A stretch of 64,000 bases of DNA from Synechococcus sp. PCC 6312 (GTDB lineage: Bacteria > Cyanobacteriota > Cyanobacteriia > Thermosynechococcales > Thermosynechococcaceae): NCBI RefSeq assembly GCF_000316685.1, contig NC_019680.1, forward strand, positions 869,501-933,500, given 5' to 3'. The notes under the pieces are model-generated. The model ran no database searches. It saw only the letters and a program-made list of their open reading frames with translations, and was not told the DNA's origin. A program made the position numbers and the translations under genes. This document shows positions 1 through 9,671 of this stretch, one piece after another. Position 1 is the stretch's first letter; the number at the start of each line of letters is the position of its first letter.

Positions 1-2383
1 CGGCTAAAGCAAAGGCTTTGGAGAGAGCTAAGACTGCATCCTGATAACGGCGGCGGGCCTGTTTTTGCTTGGTTGGTTCTGTTTCTTGGAGGGCAGCTTG
101 GTGTTGCTGGTCTAATATCCACTCCATCGCCTCAGCCATAACCACCAATCGCTCTTGGGGTGTTCCATCCAGGCCCCGCTGGTAATTAAACCCATGAAAC
201 ATAGCCCGGACAACATCGTATTTTTCCAGCATCAGGGCCACGGCTTCGGCTTCATCAATCCCGGTCTGGCGTTGGTCTTGGGCTGAATAATCACGGAGGG
301 CTTCCCGCAACCGTTGACCAATGCCGATATAGTCCACCACCAGGCCAGCAGGCTTATCCCGAAAGACGCGGTTCACACGGGCAATGGCTTGCATCAGACC
401 ATGGCCTTTCATCGGTTTATCCACATACATCGTGTGCAGGGCCGGGGCATCAAAGCCGGTTAGCCACATATCCCTGACAATCACCAGTTGCAAGGGGTCG
501 GTGGGGTCTTTCAGCCGTTTAGCCATCAAATCCCGGCGAGCTTTATTGCCAATGTGGGGTTGCCACTCGGGAGGGTCGGACGCTGCCCCGGTCATCACAA
601 TTTTGATGATTCCGGCTTGTTCATCGTCTGAGTGCCAATCGGGTCGCAGTTCAATAATATGGTTGTAGAGTTTGACGCAAATGGCCCGGCTCATGCAAAC
701 GATCATGGCCTTACCCTTCAGGGCGGTGATTCGGTTTTCAAAATGAGTGACTAAATCTCTGGCGACTTGTTTTAACCGTTTTTCGGCTCCGACGAGGGCT
801 TGCACGGTGGCCCATTTTTGACTGAGGCGGGCCTGGTCTGAATCCTCATCATCAATCAGGTCTTCAATTTCGGCATCAATTTTCGGTTTTTCATCCTCTG
901 GTAGCTCAATCCGGGCTAAACGGCTTTCATAGTAGATTGGCACGGTTGCCCCATCTTCTACAGCCCGGCTGATGTCGTAAATATCAATGTAGTTCCCAAA
1001 GACAGCGGGCGTATTCACATCACTGGCTTCGATGGGGGTTCCAGTAAAGCCAATAAAGGAGGCATGGGGTAGGGCATCCCGCAAATATTTGGCAAAGCCA
1101 TAGGCAATCACCCCACTTTTTTGATCCACTTTGGCCTTAAATCCATACTGGCTTCTGTGGGCTTCATCTGCGATGACGATGACGTTGCGCCGCTCGGTTA
1201 AAACGGGGTAGCGGGTTTCTCCAGTGGGGGGAGCGAATTTTTGGATTGTGGTAAAGATGACGCCGCCGGATACCTGATTAAGAAGGGTTTGCAGGTCTTC
1301 CCGGCTATTGGCCTGTTGGGGTGTTTGGCGAATCAAATCCCGGCACATGGCAAAGGTGGCAAAGAGTTGATCGTCTAGATCATTGCGATCTGTAATCACG
1401 ACAATGGTGGGGTTTTCTAGCTCAGGACGGCGAACCAGTTGCCCCACATAGAAGGCCATCAGTAAACTTTTGCCTGACCCTTGGGTATGCCAGATGACCC
1501 CCGCTTTGCGATCTCCGGTTTGATGGGTAGCGGCTATGGTTTTGGCGATGGCTTTCTGGACACCGTGGAATTGGTGATAGCCCGCAATGATTTTGGTAAT
1601 GCCTGTGCCATCGTCGCCAAAGACGGTGAAATTTTGGATCAGGTTCAGGAGGTGGCGTTTGGTAAATACCCCTTCGACTAAGGTGGACATTTCCGGTGTG
1701 CCTTTGGGGGCAATGGTTTCGCCATCCGTGGTACGCCAGGGCATGAACCGTTCTAAGTCTGCGGTTAGGGAGCCAATGCGAGCCATGAGGCCATCGGTTG
1801 TGACCAGAACGGCGTTGGTTCTGAACAGGGAGCTAATTTGGGCTTTGTAGGTTTGCAGTTGGTTATAGGCGGCGGCGAGGGTGGCGGTTTCGGTGCCAGG
1901 ATTTTTAATTTCAATCACTGCCAGGGGCAAGCCATTCACAAAGACCACGACATCTGAGCGGCGGTTCTGGCCTGCTTCGATGACGGTAAATTGGTTTAGC
2001 ACTAACCAGTCGTTTTGTTCAGGCTGGGCAAAGTCAATGGCATACACTTTATCGCCGCGAATGGTGCCATCGTCACTGTAGAACTCAACATCAATGCCTT
2101 CGATGAGGAGTTGATGCAGACGGCGGTTTTCTTCGATGAGGTTGGGCTTTTCGGTGGCAATTAGTTTTTTGAAGGCATCATCGCGGGCAGTGGCGGGAAT
2201 GGTAGGGTTTAGGCGATCTAGGGCATCCCGCAACCGTTGAGGCAGAATGACATCGGCATAGGATTCCCGCTCGGGGGCTGTGCCATCGGGGTTAGCAACA
2301 CTATCGGGCAGGTAATGATAACCGAGGTGTTGCAGTTGCTCGATGAGTACCTGTTCAATGTCGTCTTCGGTAACAAAACTCAT
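1..2383 (-). CDS. hsdR: Type I restriction enzyme, R (translocase/endonuclease) subunit, 3' end outside window
   Basis: This reading frame starts at the ATG at 2383 and stays open to the left edge (about 794 codons), so the C-terminus is missing. HsdR is the ATP-driven translocase and nuclease of the HsdR2M2S complex, cutting unmethylated DNA far from the recognition site. The N-terminal nuclease region shows [15 protein letters not shown], the E-x-K signature of the RecB-like fold. Next come Walker A ([11 protein letters not shown]), the DEAH-type box ([11 protein letters not shown]), the FTGTPI motif and a motif VI-like [11 protein letters not shown]. It is the last gene of the interleaved hsd locus, about 10 bp downstream of a small unknown ORF. 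Identity is very secure. Confidence 0.96.
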   Translation of the reverse strand, partial: MSFVTEDDIEQVLIEQLQHLGYHYLPDSVANPDGTAPERESYADVILPQRLRDALDRLNPTIPATARDDAFKKLIATEKPNLIEENRRLHQLLIEGIDVEFYSDDGTIRGDKVYAIDFAQPEQNDWLVLNQFTVIEAGQNRRSDVVVFVNGLPLAVIEIKNPGTETATLAAAYNQLQTYKAQISSLFRTNAVLVTTDGLMARIGSLTADLERFMPWRTTDGETIAPKGTPEMSTLVEGVFTKRHLLNLIQNFTVFGDDGTGITKIIAGYHQFHGVQKAIAKTIAATHQTGDRKAGVIWHTQGSGKSLLMAFYVGQLVRRPELENPTIVVITDRNDLDDQLFATFAMCRDLIRQTPQQANSREDLQTLLNQVSGGVIFTTIQKFAPPTGETRYPVLTERRNVIVIADEAHRSQYGFKAKVDQKSGVIAYGFAKYLRDALPHASFIGFTGTPIEASDVNTPAVFGNYIDIYDISRAVEDGATVPIYYESRLARIELPEDEKPKIDAEIEDLIDDEDSDQARLSQKWATVQALVGAEKRLKQVARDLVTHFENRITALKGKAMIVCMSRAICVKLYNHIIELRPDWHSDDEQAGIIKIVMTGAASDPPEWQPHIGNKARRDLMAKRLKDPTDPLQLVIVRDMWLTGFDAPALHTMYVDKPMKGHGLMQAIARVNRVFRDKPAGLVVDYIGIGQRLREALRDYSAQDQRQTGIDEAEAVALMLEKYDVVRAMFHGFNYQRGLDGTPQERLVVMAEAMEWILDQQHQAALQETEPTKQKQARRRYQDAVLALSKAFALA

Positions 2384-2396
2384 GGGATGGGCGGCT

Positions 2397-2582
2397 CTAT
2401 TTATTTATGGCAAACATTTTGGCGTTGGACAGAAGGCGATAATCAAGTTCGGGATGTTTTGATAGCCATTCTTGCTCTAATGATTTGAGTGCATTAGCCA
2501 TTAATCGCAGATCATGATTAAACTCAGCACTACGATTAGCCCGGATTTTGTGTAGTTCTTCAATAATCGGATCATTCCACAT
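2397..2582 (-). CDS. Small conserved hypothetical protein, antitoxin-like
   Basis: A 61-residue protein starting [14 protein letters not shown]. Short cyanobacterial proteins with this opening are common next to restriction and toxin-antitoxin genes; that comparison is from memory. It is charged and probably helical, with no catalytic motif visible. It lies 13 bp upstream of hsdR on the same strand and 43 bp downstream of the antitoxin-like gene at 2626. A role as a small antitoxin or regulator is inference from position only. Confidence 0.6.
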   Translation of the reverse strand: MWNDPIIEELHKIRANRSAEFNHDLRLMANALKSLEQEWLSKHPELDYRLLSNAKMFAINK

Positions 2583-2625
2583 AGTTTTTTCCTAATACTT
2601 TTCAAGTAGTGAATGATTGCACAGT

Positions 2626-2856
2626 TCAGCCAGCATGGTTTTGTTGACTTTGGTTGAAGGCTTGGATTTTTTCAGATAAACTATCTACGGTTTCGTCAGC
2701 AAATAGTTCTTCTTTGGCTTGGAGATAGTCGCCACTCCCTAAACCACAAGAGGCAATAAATCGGGCAACTTTCCAGGGTTCCATTTCTTTAACTAAGACC
2801 TTTAAGGTTTCTTCTAAAATTTGTCGATCAGAGATCATGTTAATTTTCATTATCAA
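2626..2856 (-). CDS. Putative antitoxin partner of the PIN-domain toxin
   Basis: A 76-residue protein that overlaps the 3' end of the PIN toxin gene by 17 bases. It is small, acidic and has no enzyme motif, which suits an antitoxin for the upstream toxin. The order toxin-then-antitoxin is the reverse of classic vapBC but is seen in several PIN families. Several start codons are possible (residues 1, 3 and 7 are Met), so the exact start is uncertain. No DNA-binding fold is obvious in it. The pairing is inferred from the overlap. Confidence 0.6.
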   Translation of the reverse strand: MIMKINMISDRQILEETLKVLVKEMEPWKVARFIASCGLGSGDYLQAKEELFADETVDSLSEKIQAFNQSQQNHAG

Positions 2857-3277
2857 ACTCCAAAATAAAATCTACTGGGTTAATGACGGAAATAATTAAG
2901 TTTTTACAACGGTTAATTAGTCGTTTGTCACAAGTTAACATATAGCTACAGTTTGCAGCTTCGGCACAGGCCACGTGTAAGGCATCTAGTTCTTTAACTC
3001 CAATTTCTTGTAGGGTTTTAGCTCGATCTATAATTGATTGCGTGAGCGTTACTTTATGGATGGCAAACTGAGAGTAGGTCAAAACAAAAATTGCTTGTTC
3101 TTGTTTGGGATTGCGGCTACTTTCATATTCCAATACATCAGAGAAAACCAGTTCTATTTGTTGGCTCTCGATAGCTTGAAAGATTAAGATAACAGCTTGA
3201 GTTTCCAGAAAGATTTTGGCCTGGGATTGGTCGTCGAATGGGCGATTAAAAACACTGGTGTCAAGATAAACTCTCAT
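2840..3277 (-). CDS. PIN-domain ribonuclease toxin (VapC-like)
   Basis: A 145-residue PIN-domain protein. The opening MRVYLDTSVFNRPF carries the first acidic residue (D6). Further acidic residues lie near E50/E52, at D98 (ELDALHVACAEA) and at D117 (LTCDKRL), giving the usual metal-binding quartet of an RNA-cleaving toxin. Its start overlaps the hsdS stop by one base (TAATG), so it is probably translated by reinitiation after HsdS. It overlaps its presumed antitoxin downstream. Coupling a PIN toxin to a restriction specificity gene may make loss of the hsd locus costly; that is inference. Confidence 0.85.
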   Translation of the reverse strand: MRVYLDTSVFNRPFDDQSQAKIFLETQAVILIFQAIESQQIELVFSDVLEYESSRNPKQEQAIFVLTYSQFAIHKVTLTQSIIDRAKTLQEIGVKELDALHVACAEAANCSYMLTCDKRLINRCKNLIISVINPVDFILEFDNEN

Positions 3278-4611
3278 TACATCACCTCTTCAACCATTTT
3301 TTCAGCTTCTTTTACCCGGATTTCACCAGACATGAGCCTAGGTAAGAGTCGATCTCGTAGTTCAGCTAGCGTGCTAGAAATCACCTGATTACATAAAACA
3401 GTATCCATAAAGGGGACAACCTGATCTTCAAATTTTTGAACCATCATCTTCGATGGCTTAGTGCAAGTGGTATTTAAGAAAGTTTTTGTTGTTATTGTGT
3501 CAAAAATAGTGCCGTATGATTGCTGTCGTAACTCTTCTATTAAATTTTTGAGCATAAAATAGATGAAATAATCTCCAAAATGATCCTTTGCCTTAAGACC
3601 ATAATTAGTCTGATTCATTGTCATTGGGCGACCTAGTATTCGATGCTCTCCGACTGTGCCACGGGCTGTAATAATAGTGGTTTTTGGTGGTAACAGCTTA
3701 GTACTGCTTTTATCAATTCCTGTTTGAGTGATTTTCTTTTCTGTCTCTAATAAGAAAGACCCATTAGCATTTTTTACATCTTTTGCTGAGACCCAATCAA
3801 TATCACCGTCCCAATAGCTAGGTTCAGATGTTTTTGGCGTGCCACCACTTAGTAAATCAGCAAATTCTAAAATATTGCCTACATTCCACCCCTGCGGTAA
3901 GCCTGTTTCTTCATCAATCGTGTCTGGAAAAAGTGACCACACCTGGCCTGGGAGATAAGGGGGGCGGCCTGCCATCTTTGCGCGGGTGGGGCCAAAATCT
4001 ATAAACCAATCTTTGAAAATTGCCCTGGCCATAGCCTCTAGGGTTTCGTTCATCTGCCGATTCAGTTCGATTTTGTCATCAAGAGAGCCGAGGATATTAG
4101 TGATTGCCTTTTGCTCATAGAGCGGGGGAACAGGCAGAGAAGCTTGCCTCAAAGTAGTTAGCGGTTGTTGAATTTGAGGAACGCCAACTTGAGATACTCG
4201 ACTGAAAAGATAATGTTGTCCTTCAGAGGAAGAAAGCCAGTAATAAAGATATTCAGGTAATAGTTTTTCTGGATCGCATTTAACACGCAACATACTATTG
4301 CCCATTATGTAGCGATCAAACTTTCTATTCTTGGGCATTAAACCTATCTGACCAAGTGTTCCTTTGTGAACAAGTAATACATCGCCAGGGAAAGACTCAA
4401 ATTTAGACAGTCTGTCAGCAGTCTCTTCACTTATAAAGACAAAGCCATCGTCATAAAATCTTCCGCTATTTACATTTACTCCTCGCAAAAGTGGTACGCC
4501 TGATGATGTGTACTCCTGAGGAGTTAAAGCTTTTCCAAATGGGCCAATTTGTGTAGAGTATGGCTCATCAGCAGCACACTGAGCAATTGTTTTTCGTGTC
4601 CATTCACTCAT
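3277..4611 (-). CDS. hsdS: Type I restriction-modification specificity subunit
   Basis: HsdS recognises the bipartite DNA target for both methylation and restriction. The 444-residue protein has the normal two-half layout. Target-recognition domain 1 covers about residues 1-170. A conserved helical spacer follows (VPPLYEQKAITNILGSLDD), then domain 2 (about 240-400) and a closing helix (LRDRLLPRLMSGEIRV). Its start overlaps hepT by 8 bases and its end overlaps the PIN toxin by one base, so it sits inside a translationally chained toxin-antitoxin string. hsdM lies 1.6 kb upstream rather than adjacent. Intact; no sign of phase variation repeats. Confidence 0.94.
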   Translation of the reverse strand: MSEWTRKTIAQCAADEPYSTQIGPFGKALTPQEYTSSGVPLLRGVNVNSGRFYDDGFVFISEETADRLSKFESFPGDVLLVHKGTLGQIGLMPKNRKFDRYIMGNSMLRVKCDPEKLLPEYLYYWLSSSEGQHYLFSRVSQVGVPQIQQPLTTLRQASLPVPPLYEQKAITNILGSLDDKIELNRQMNETLEAMARAIFKDWFIDFGPTRAKMAGRPPYLPGQVWSLFPDTIDEETGLPQGWNVGNILEFADLLSGGTPKTSEPSYWDGDIDWVSAKDVKNANGSFLLETEKKITQTGIDKSSTKLLPPKTTIITARGTVGEHRILGRPMTMNQTNYGLKAKDHFGDYFIYFMLKNLIEELRQQSYGTIFDTITTKTFLNTTCTKPSKMMVQKFEDQVVPFMDTVLCNQVISSTLAELRDRLLPRLMSGEIRVKEAEKMVEEVM

Positions 4612-4957
4612 CGATTGCCACCTCCCCTAGCTGAGTCAAAAGCTCTACAATTTGCGGTTTTAAATTAGGAATATCTACCTGCACAGCCTCCCAAACAATA
4701 TCCAGATCGATCTCAAAATAGAGATGAACCAGAATAGTTCGCATTCCGATAATTTTTGACCAAGGAACTTCTGGGGCTAGGTCTCGTATATCCTGCGGCA
4801 GAGTTCGGGTGGCTTCTCCAATAATTTGTAGATGCCTCAGAAACCAAACCTGAACCAGTTCATTATCCTCATAGTCTTCACGACTCAGATGTTGATAACG
4901 CTCGATTGCTTCGATTGCCAAGAGAATATCTTTTACCTTTTTTTGAGGTTCTCTCAT
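4604..4957 (-). CDS. hepT: HepT-family HEPN toxin (MNT/HepT system)
   Basis: A 117-residue HEPN protein (DUF86 family), the ribonuclease toxin of MNT-HepT systems. The signature R-x4-H-x-Y is visible as R73-TILV-H78-L-Y80; in characterised pairs the tyrosine is AMPylated by the partner nucleotidyltransferase, which neutralises the toxin. It overlaps the MNT gene upstream by 4 bases and hsdS downstream by 8 bases. The motif reads RTILVHLY, not the commoner RNxxxHxY, so residue 74 (T for N) is a small deviation that might affect RNase activity. Confidence 0.88.
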   Translation of the reverse strand: MREPQKKVKDILLAIEAIERYQHLSREDYEDNELVQVWFLRHLQIIGEATRTLPQDIRDLAPEVPWSKIIGMRTILVHLYFEIDLDIVWEAVQVDIPNLKPQIVELLTQLGEVAIDE

Positions 4958-5262
4958 AGGACAATTGATTCACTTAAAACTCGATCCCGAATGCTTTTTT
5001 TTAGCCCCTTTTGGCTCACTACATCCACTTGCAAGCCCAATAAAATTTCTAAATCATATTGCAATCCACCCAGATCGAATAAGCTTCTGCCTACTTCCAT
5101 CTCCACCAGAAAATCAATATCGCTTTTCTCGTCTGCATCCCCCCGCGCTATAGACCCAAAAACTCTTATATTCTTGGCTCCATGTTTTTGGGCAATAGCA
5201 AGAATATCCTCACGCTTCTGTTGGAGAAACCTAAGATTTAATTTTTCCTTTATATTGCTCAT
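4954..5262 (-). CDS. mntA: MNT-type minimal nucleotidyltransferase antitoxin
   Basis: A 102-residue minimal nucleotidyltransferase. The family motif GS-x10-D-x-D is present as G36-S37 followed by D48-I-D50, and a later acidic strand (QVDVVSQKGL) supplies the third carboxylate. In MNT-HepT pairs this enzyme transfers AMP to the HepT tyrosine. It is the first gene of the pair and overlaps hepT by 4 bases. Homologues are often chromosomal addiction or defence modules. Confidence 0.88.
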   Translation of the reverse strand: MSNIKEKLNLRFLQQKREDILAIAQKHGAKNIRVFGSIARGDADEKSDIDFLVEMEVGRSLFDLGGLQYDLEILLGLQVDVVSQKGLKKSIRDRVLSESIVL

Positions 5263-5323
5263 TGACTGCCTCCTTCGTCAGACGTTAAGCGATTGATCAG
5301 TTTTGGGTATTCCTCCAGAACAA

Positions 5324-5581
5324 TCACTTCAGACACTCCCAGTCTTCTTCTTCAACAATCGGACTAACAATATCGCCGATAGTTTTGATTGTTCCTGCCA
5401 GTTCTGGAATAGGGAATTGACGTTTAGGGGTAATTAGCTGCTCAGTCTCGTTATCAACTGTGGCATCAAAAGAAGGCGTTAGTAACGTTAAGATTGCCCT
5501 AGTTGAGACCTGAACACTCAAAGGTTCTAAGATGCGAATTGTCCCATCCGGTTCAATAATGGCTTCAACTGCTTTTAGCAT
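5324..5581 (-). CDS. Orphan antitoxin-like protein
   Basis: An 85-residue protein beginning MLKAVEAIIEPDGTIRILEP. The pattern of a short beta-hairpin reading (I)xPDGxIxxLEP is shared by many cyanobacterial antitoxin-like proteins that precede PIN toxins. The C-terminal part is acidic. No toxin gene follows directly: the next gene downstream is mntA, 61 bp away. It may be the survivor of a lost toxin-antitoxin pair. Assignment by pattern only. Confidence 0.6.
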   Translation of the reverse strand: MLKAVEAIIEPDGTIRILEPLSVQVSTRAILTLLTPSFDATVDNETEQLITPKRQFPIPELAGTIKTIGDIVSPIVEEEDWECLK

Positions 5582-5633
5582 GATGATTCACCTGCAACAA
5601 AAATCTAGGACTTGAAACTCTTCCGAAATATTC

Positions 5634-6212
5634 CTATTTCTGAGACTCGAAAATAACATCCTCATAGAACTGCTCAATAGGAAGGGACAAGCCAATACTT
5701 TTAAGCTCTACTTGATCACCAGGTCTATAACTCAAAATTAGCCATTCCCCCGCATCATTCTTGTGATAAATATCAATCGCTATCTCATCTGAACTGACTA
5801 AAACATAATCCGTCAAATTTGGATTGTGGCGATAATGTTCAAACTTTTTGCCCCGATCATAGGCTTCGGTGCTGGGGGAAAGCACCTCAACAATCAGGCA
5901 GGGGTAGCTGATGTAATACTGATTCTGGCGATCTCGCTCATCACAAGTCACACTCAAATCGGGGTAAGTATAGTTCGAGGTATAAAGAATATTGACTTTT
6001 AAATCTGAATCAAAAACTCTACACTGACTTCCCCGCATCTGCGCCCTAATGAGGCTACCAATATTCAGCTTGATCGCACTATGATTTTGCGTGCCACCCG
6101 TCATCGCATACACACGACCATCAATCAATTCGTGCCTTTCTAACTGCCCTTCCTCCCAAATGAAATACTCATCCGGTGAAAAATACGGCTCTCTCTCTTG
6201 GGCTGCAACCAT
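5634..6212 (-). CDS. Uma2-family (DUF820) putative endonuclease
   Basis: A 192-residue protein of the Uma2 family, very abundant in cyanobacteria and predicted to have a PD-(D/E)xK nuclease fold. Visible landmarks are YFSPDEYFIWEE near the N-terminus, HELIDGRVYAMTGG, the core strand YTYPDLSVTCDER, and PCLIVEVLSPSTEAYDRGKK, which contains the E-V-L-S-P-S-T signature. Length is normal. It sits 33 bp downstream of hsdM and 52 bp upstream of the orphan antitoxin. The biological role of Uma2 proteins is not established; some families travel with transposons. Confidence 0.88.
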   Translation of the reverse strand: MVAAQEREPYFSPDEYFIWEEGQLERHELIDGRVYAMTGGTQNHSAIKLNIGSLIRAQMRGSQCRVFDSDLKVNILYTSNYTYPDLSVTCDERDRQNQYYISYPCLIVEVLSPSTEAYDRGKKFEHYRHNPNLTDYVLVSSDEIAIDIYHKNDAGEWLILSYRPGDQVELKSIGLSLPIEQFYEDVIFESQK

Positions 6213-6245
6213 GACCTTACCCTCCCTTATCCAAACGGTAACAAA

Positions 6246-7814
6246 TCAAAAGTCATACCCCAGACCCTGCAAATTTTCCCGAATCACGGATTCTAAACGG
6301 GCTGACTCTTGGAACTGTTGCCCCAGCTTGGTTGTGAGTTGCTGCATGACTTCGGCAAAGGGGGTGTCGTCTTCCTCGGCGGCGGCGGCTCCCACATACC
6401 GGCCTGGGGTTAAAACGTAGCCATGCCCCCGGATTTCCTCTAAATTGGCAGACTTGCAAAATCCCGGTATATCCTCATAGCCTGCCCCTTCCCGCCAGCA
6501 ATGGTAAGTTTCTGCAATTTTAGCCACATCTTCATCACTGAACTCTCGCCGGGTTCTGTCCACCATGTAGCCCAACTTCCGAGCATCAATAAACAGAATC
6601 TCGCCACGCCGGTCTCTTAGTTTTTTATCTCGGGCAATGCCGTTGGACTTATCCTTGGCCAAAAACCATAAACAGGCCGGAATCTGGGTGGAATAAAAAA
6701 GCTGGCCTGGTAAGGCAATCATGCAGTCAATCGCATCTCCCTCAATCATGGCCTGGCGAATGTCCCCTTCCCCACTCTGTTGCGATGACATGGAGCCATT
6801 GGCTAAGACCACCCCCGCTGTTCCTGTCGGAGCCAGATGGTGCCAAATATGTTGTAACCAGGCATAGTTGGCATTGCCTACGGGCGGAATCCCAAACTTC
6901 CAGCGGGCATCCTCTCGAATCCGATCCCCACCCCAATCCGAGATATTAAACGGTGGATTCGCCAGAATAAAATTGGCTCGCAAATCTGGCAACTCGTTTT
7001 TATGAAAGGTTCCTTCAGAGTTCCAGCGAATATCCGAATCAATCCCCCGCACGGCCAAGTTCATCTTGCATAACCGCCAAGTGGTGTAATTGCTTTCTTG
7101 ACCGTAAATAGCAATATCACCAATCCGCCCGGCGTGATCTTCGACAAACTTTTCCGACTGAACAAACATCCCACCGGAGCCACAACAGGGGTCATAGACA
7201 CGCCCTTGGTAGGGTTGCAGCATTTCCACCATCACCCGCACCACTGACCGGGGGGTATAAAATTCACCGCCACGCTTACCCTCTGACCCGGCAAATTGAC
7301 CTAGGAAATATTCATAGACTCGCCCCAACACATCCCTGGCATTATCGTGGCTAGTCCCAAAGGCAATATTGGAAATCAGGTCAATCAGTTCGCCCAACAT
7401 GACAGCATTTAACGCTGGCCTGGCATATTCTTTGGGTAACACCCCCTTGAGCGAATCGTTAACCTTCTCCAGGCCCAGCATGGCTTCATCAATTAACTTC
7501 CCGATAGTTGGTTGCTTGGCATTGGCCTGGAGATAAGACCAGCGGGACTCTTTCGGCACCCAAAAGACGTTCTCGGCGGTGTATTCGTCCTTGTCCTCTA
7601 GAATTTCGGGATCATCGGGGAATTCTGCGGCCAGTTCCTGCTGCTTTGCCTCAAACCGATCTGAGATGTGCTTCAGAAAAATCAGCCCCAAGACAACGTG
7701 CTTATAGTCTGATGGCTCCATGTTGCCTCTCAGTTTGTCCGCTGCTTTGAATAGCTCCGCTTCGTAACCGAGGTTAGCTCCAGCAGGGGTAGGGGTAACA
7801 GCAGAACGAGGCAT
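6246..7814 (-). CDS. hsdM: Type I restriction-modification DNA methyltransferase subunit
   Basis: A 522-residue N6-adenine methyltransferase that methylates the site chosen by HsdS. The N-terminal HsdM helical domain ([20 protein letters not shown]) is followed by the SAM-binding motif I DPCCGSGG (residues 208-215) and the catalytic NPPF (286-289). It is first in the minus-strand locus, so expression of all downstream toxin, hsdS and hsdR genes may start upstream of it at about 7.85 kb. Five other genes separate it from hsdS and hsdR in total, which is unusual for an hsd operon but common in cyanobacterial genomes. Confidence 0.96.
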   Translation of the reverse strand: MPRSAVTPTPAGANLGYEAELFKAADKLRGNMEPSDYKHVVLGLIFLKHISDRFEAKQQELAAEFPDDPEILEDKDEYTAENVFWVPKESRWSYLQANAKQPTIGKLIDEAMLGLEKVNDSLKGVLPKEYARPALNAVMLGELIDLISNIAFGTSHDNARDVLGRVYEYFLGQFAGSEGKRGGEFYTPRSVVRVMVEMLQPYQGRVYDPCCGSGGMFVQSEKFVEDHAGRIGDIAIYGQESNYTTWRLCKMNLAVRGIDSDIRWNSEGTFHKNELPDLRANFILANPPFNISDWGGDRIREDARWKFGIPPVGNANYAWLQHIWHHLAPTGTAGVVLANGSMSSQQSGEGDIRQAMIEGDAIDCMIALPGQLFYSTQIPACLWFLAKDKSNGIARDKKLRDRRGEILFIDARKLGYMVDRTRREFSDEDVAKIAETYHCWREGAGYEDIPGFCKSANLEEIRGHGYVLTPGRYVGAAAAEEDDTPFAEVMQQLTTKLGQQFQESARLESVIRENLQGLGYDF

Positions 7815-8025
7815 GACAACTCCGAGAAAGCTCTGAAAGTCTCAATATTTCTGAAGGATAGCTCAAAGTGCTTTGAGTCTTGAAGCATCTGGGCCTGGGC
7901 AAGTAGAGAAGGCGATCACTCAGTTGGCCTGGTAACAACCCCATCGAGTGGTTATTAAAAGCCTTTGGTTTACGATTTTAAAGTTTCTCAAAAACCCGCT
8001 CCAACCGGATTGTTAGCTCGTTCTG
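7815..8025. other. Intergenic region upstream of hsdM
   Basis: About 210 bp between hsdM and the degraded gene at 8026. It should contain the hsdM promoter. I see no clear hairpin, repeat or open frame with a start, only copies of the genome-wide GGCCTGG heptamer. Confidence 0.4.
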
Positions 8026-8344
8026 CTAAACAAGATTATCTTTATCAAAAATGCCAGGATTTTGATTCTTAACAATCTTTGCTATTTGTAAAGCCAAGTC
8101 CCTATCTTCTACCTCAAATAAATATGCAATGACGCGAATACCGTCTTCTTGATACTCAGAACGATTAACAACAAGAGCATTGAAGTCTATGTAGTGCCCC
8201 TGCCCCTCGTACCTAAGAGTGCTTCTTTCTCCTTTGAGAAAATTAGGATCTGATTCAAAGACTATTAATGGTATAGCCTACAGGGTTAGTTCCAGTGTCC
8301 TTAATGGTAAGGGGAAGTAAAACAACGCCTCGATATTTGTCCAT
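8026..8344 (-). pseudogene. Frameshifted hypothetical gene
   Basis: Two adjoining frames look like one broken gene. A start at 8344 gives MDKYRGVVLLPLTIKDTG and continues to about codon 29, where TGA (8255-8257) stops it. A second frame open from 8277 to the TAG at 8026-8028 has no start codon but reads like protein: PLIVFESDPNFLKGERSTL, then HYIDFNALVVN and VIAYLFEVEDRDLALQIAK. One indel near 8265-8280 would join them into a protein of about 105 residues. The family is not recognised. Confidence 0.5.
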
Positions 8345-8566
8345 GCTCAGATCGATTGTCTAGAAAATCTGTGAGTGAATGATAATTCATTAAAATTACC
8401 AATATCTGCTTCTTTAACATTAATTTATGAGAAATAATTTTCACTAATCTTTGATAAAAACTTGGATGAAGTTGTAACTCAACTAGAATCTGTGGCCACT
8501 CCATCTGGGTAATTACCCACTTCCAGGCCTGGTTAGGATAGAAATGCAGCTTAGAACACCGGAACA

Positions 8567-8995
8567 ATGCCCACTCTCAGCAAAGCGATTGAGATTGCCA
8601 CCCAGGCCCACCACGGGCAAGTAGATAAAGCGGGCAAACCCTATATTTCCCACCCCTTAGCAGTCATGGGCCTGGTCGAGGGAGAGTCTGAAAAGATTGT
8701 GGCTGTTCTACATGATGTTGTAGAAGATACCCCGATCAGCTTGAATGACTTAGCGGCTGAGGGCTTTAGTGCAGAGTGTTTAGCGGCGGTTGATGCCATC
8801 ACCAAGCGAGATGGTGAACCCCTGGACGATTACCTAGAACGGGTGAAATCTAACCCCATTGCCATCAGGGTCAAACTGGCAGACTTAAGTCACAACATGG
8901 ATTTGCGCCGGATTGCAGAACCCACAGCGAAGGACTATGCCCGGATTGAACGGTACAAACAAACCTATGAAACACTCCAAGCCATATCTGGGTAA
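8567..8995 (+). CDS. Small alarmone hydrolase-like HD-domain protein
   Basis: A 142-residue HD-domain phosphohydrolase resembling the hydrolase half of RelA/SpoT, without the synthetase, TGS or ACT domains. Metal-site residues are visible: H15/H16, H29 (YISHP), H49-D50 (VLHDVVEDT), E53-D54 and D106 with N110 (KLADLSHN). Such small hydrolases degrade (p)ppGpp or related alarmones. It stands alone on the plus strand between two minus-strand groups. In an accessory region it could act as an immunity or antitoxin enzyme for an alarmone-making toxin; no such toxin is visible nearby, so that is speculation. Confidence 0.85.
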   Translation: MPTLSKAIEIATQAHHGQVDKAGKPYISHPLAVMGLVEGESEKIVAVLHDVVEDTPISLNDLAAEGFSAECLAAVDAITKRDGEPLDDYLERVKSNPIAIRVKLADLSHNMDLRRIAEPTAKDYARIERYKQTYETLQAISG

Positions 8996-9041
8996 TTTCC
9001 CACTTAACCTAGGCCTGGACTTAATCAACCTTGTAAAGTGT

Positions 9042-9626
9042 CTAGCCCACTACAGAAGTTCCAGGTTTTAGGGTGACAAGCTCTGTGTTATCGGCTACAA
9101 CCACATCAAACCCACGCCGTCTGAGGATAGCTGCTGCCTTGTGTAAATCCTCATACTCCAGGCCTGCAGCTTTGCGTTCTCCCTCAACCGCCCTGTCAAT
9201 AACCATACTCAACTGGTTAATGTTACCCACATGGAGAAAAAGTTGTTTAACGGTTTCTTGCAACTGTTCCGGGTCAACTAACTCAGGATGATTGGATTGA
9301 ACTTGTTGGGCTTTATCCTCAATGATTCCCAGTAAACATTGAGCGACCCGCCTGGCCTGGCGATGGGATTCAAAATGCTCAACGCTTAACTCAGCCCGAC
9401 TCATGGCTAACTTAGACTCAACCCTCTTATCGGTTTGTGTCCTGAGATTGTCCTGAAACTGTTGCCGTTGTCCCGGCCAATCATCTTTGGCACTCCATTC
9501 ACTTAATGTCTTAAACGATACGCCCGACTCAACTGCCAACGCCCGTAATCCAATCTTGGAGTCATGCACATAGCGGTTACGGCATTGCTCTTTTGACCAA
9601 GGAGTTTGATTCGACATAATTTTCAC
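9042..9626 (-). CDS. Phage terminase small-subunit-like DNA-binding protein
   Basis: A 194-residue protein with an N-terminal helix-turn-helix: WSKEQCRNRYVHDSKIGL followed by LRALAVESGVSFKTLSEWSA, the layout of small terminase and related homeodomain-like proteins that bind packaging sites. The rest is charged and helical. No large terminase, portal or capsid gene is present, so a packaging role in this locus is doubtful. It is the last of three closely spaced minus-strand genes with the RuvC-like gene. The family assignment is moderate. Confidence 0.6.
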   Translation of the reverse strand: MKIMSNQTPWSKEQCRNRYVHDSKIGLRALAVESGVSFKTLSEWSAKDDWPGQRQQFQDNLRTQTDKRVESKLAMSRAELSVEHFESHRQARRVAQCLLGIIEDKAQQVQSNHPELVDPEQLQETVKQLFLHVGNINQLSMVIDRAVEGERKAAGLEYEDLHKAAAILRRRGFDVVVADNTELVTLKPGTSVVG

Positions 9627-9671
9627 CTCGCTAACTTGAATTTACCAAAACAGTCTTGAATACCTGGCGAA

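Noticed and set aside
8301-8567. 88-codon minus-strand frame opposite the alarmone hydrolase start
   Set aside because: No family resemblance, and it overlaps the better N-terminal frame of the pseudogene at 8344 in another register.
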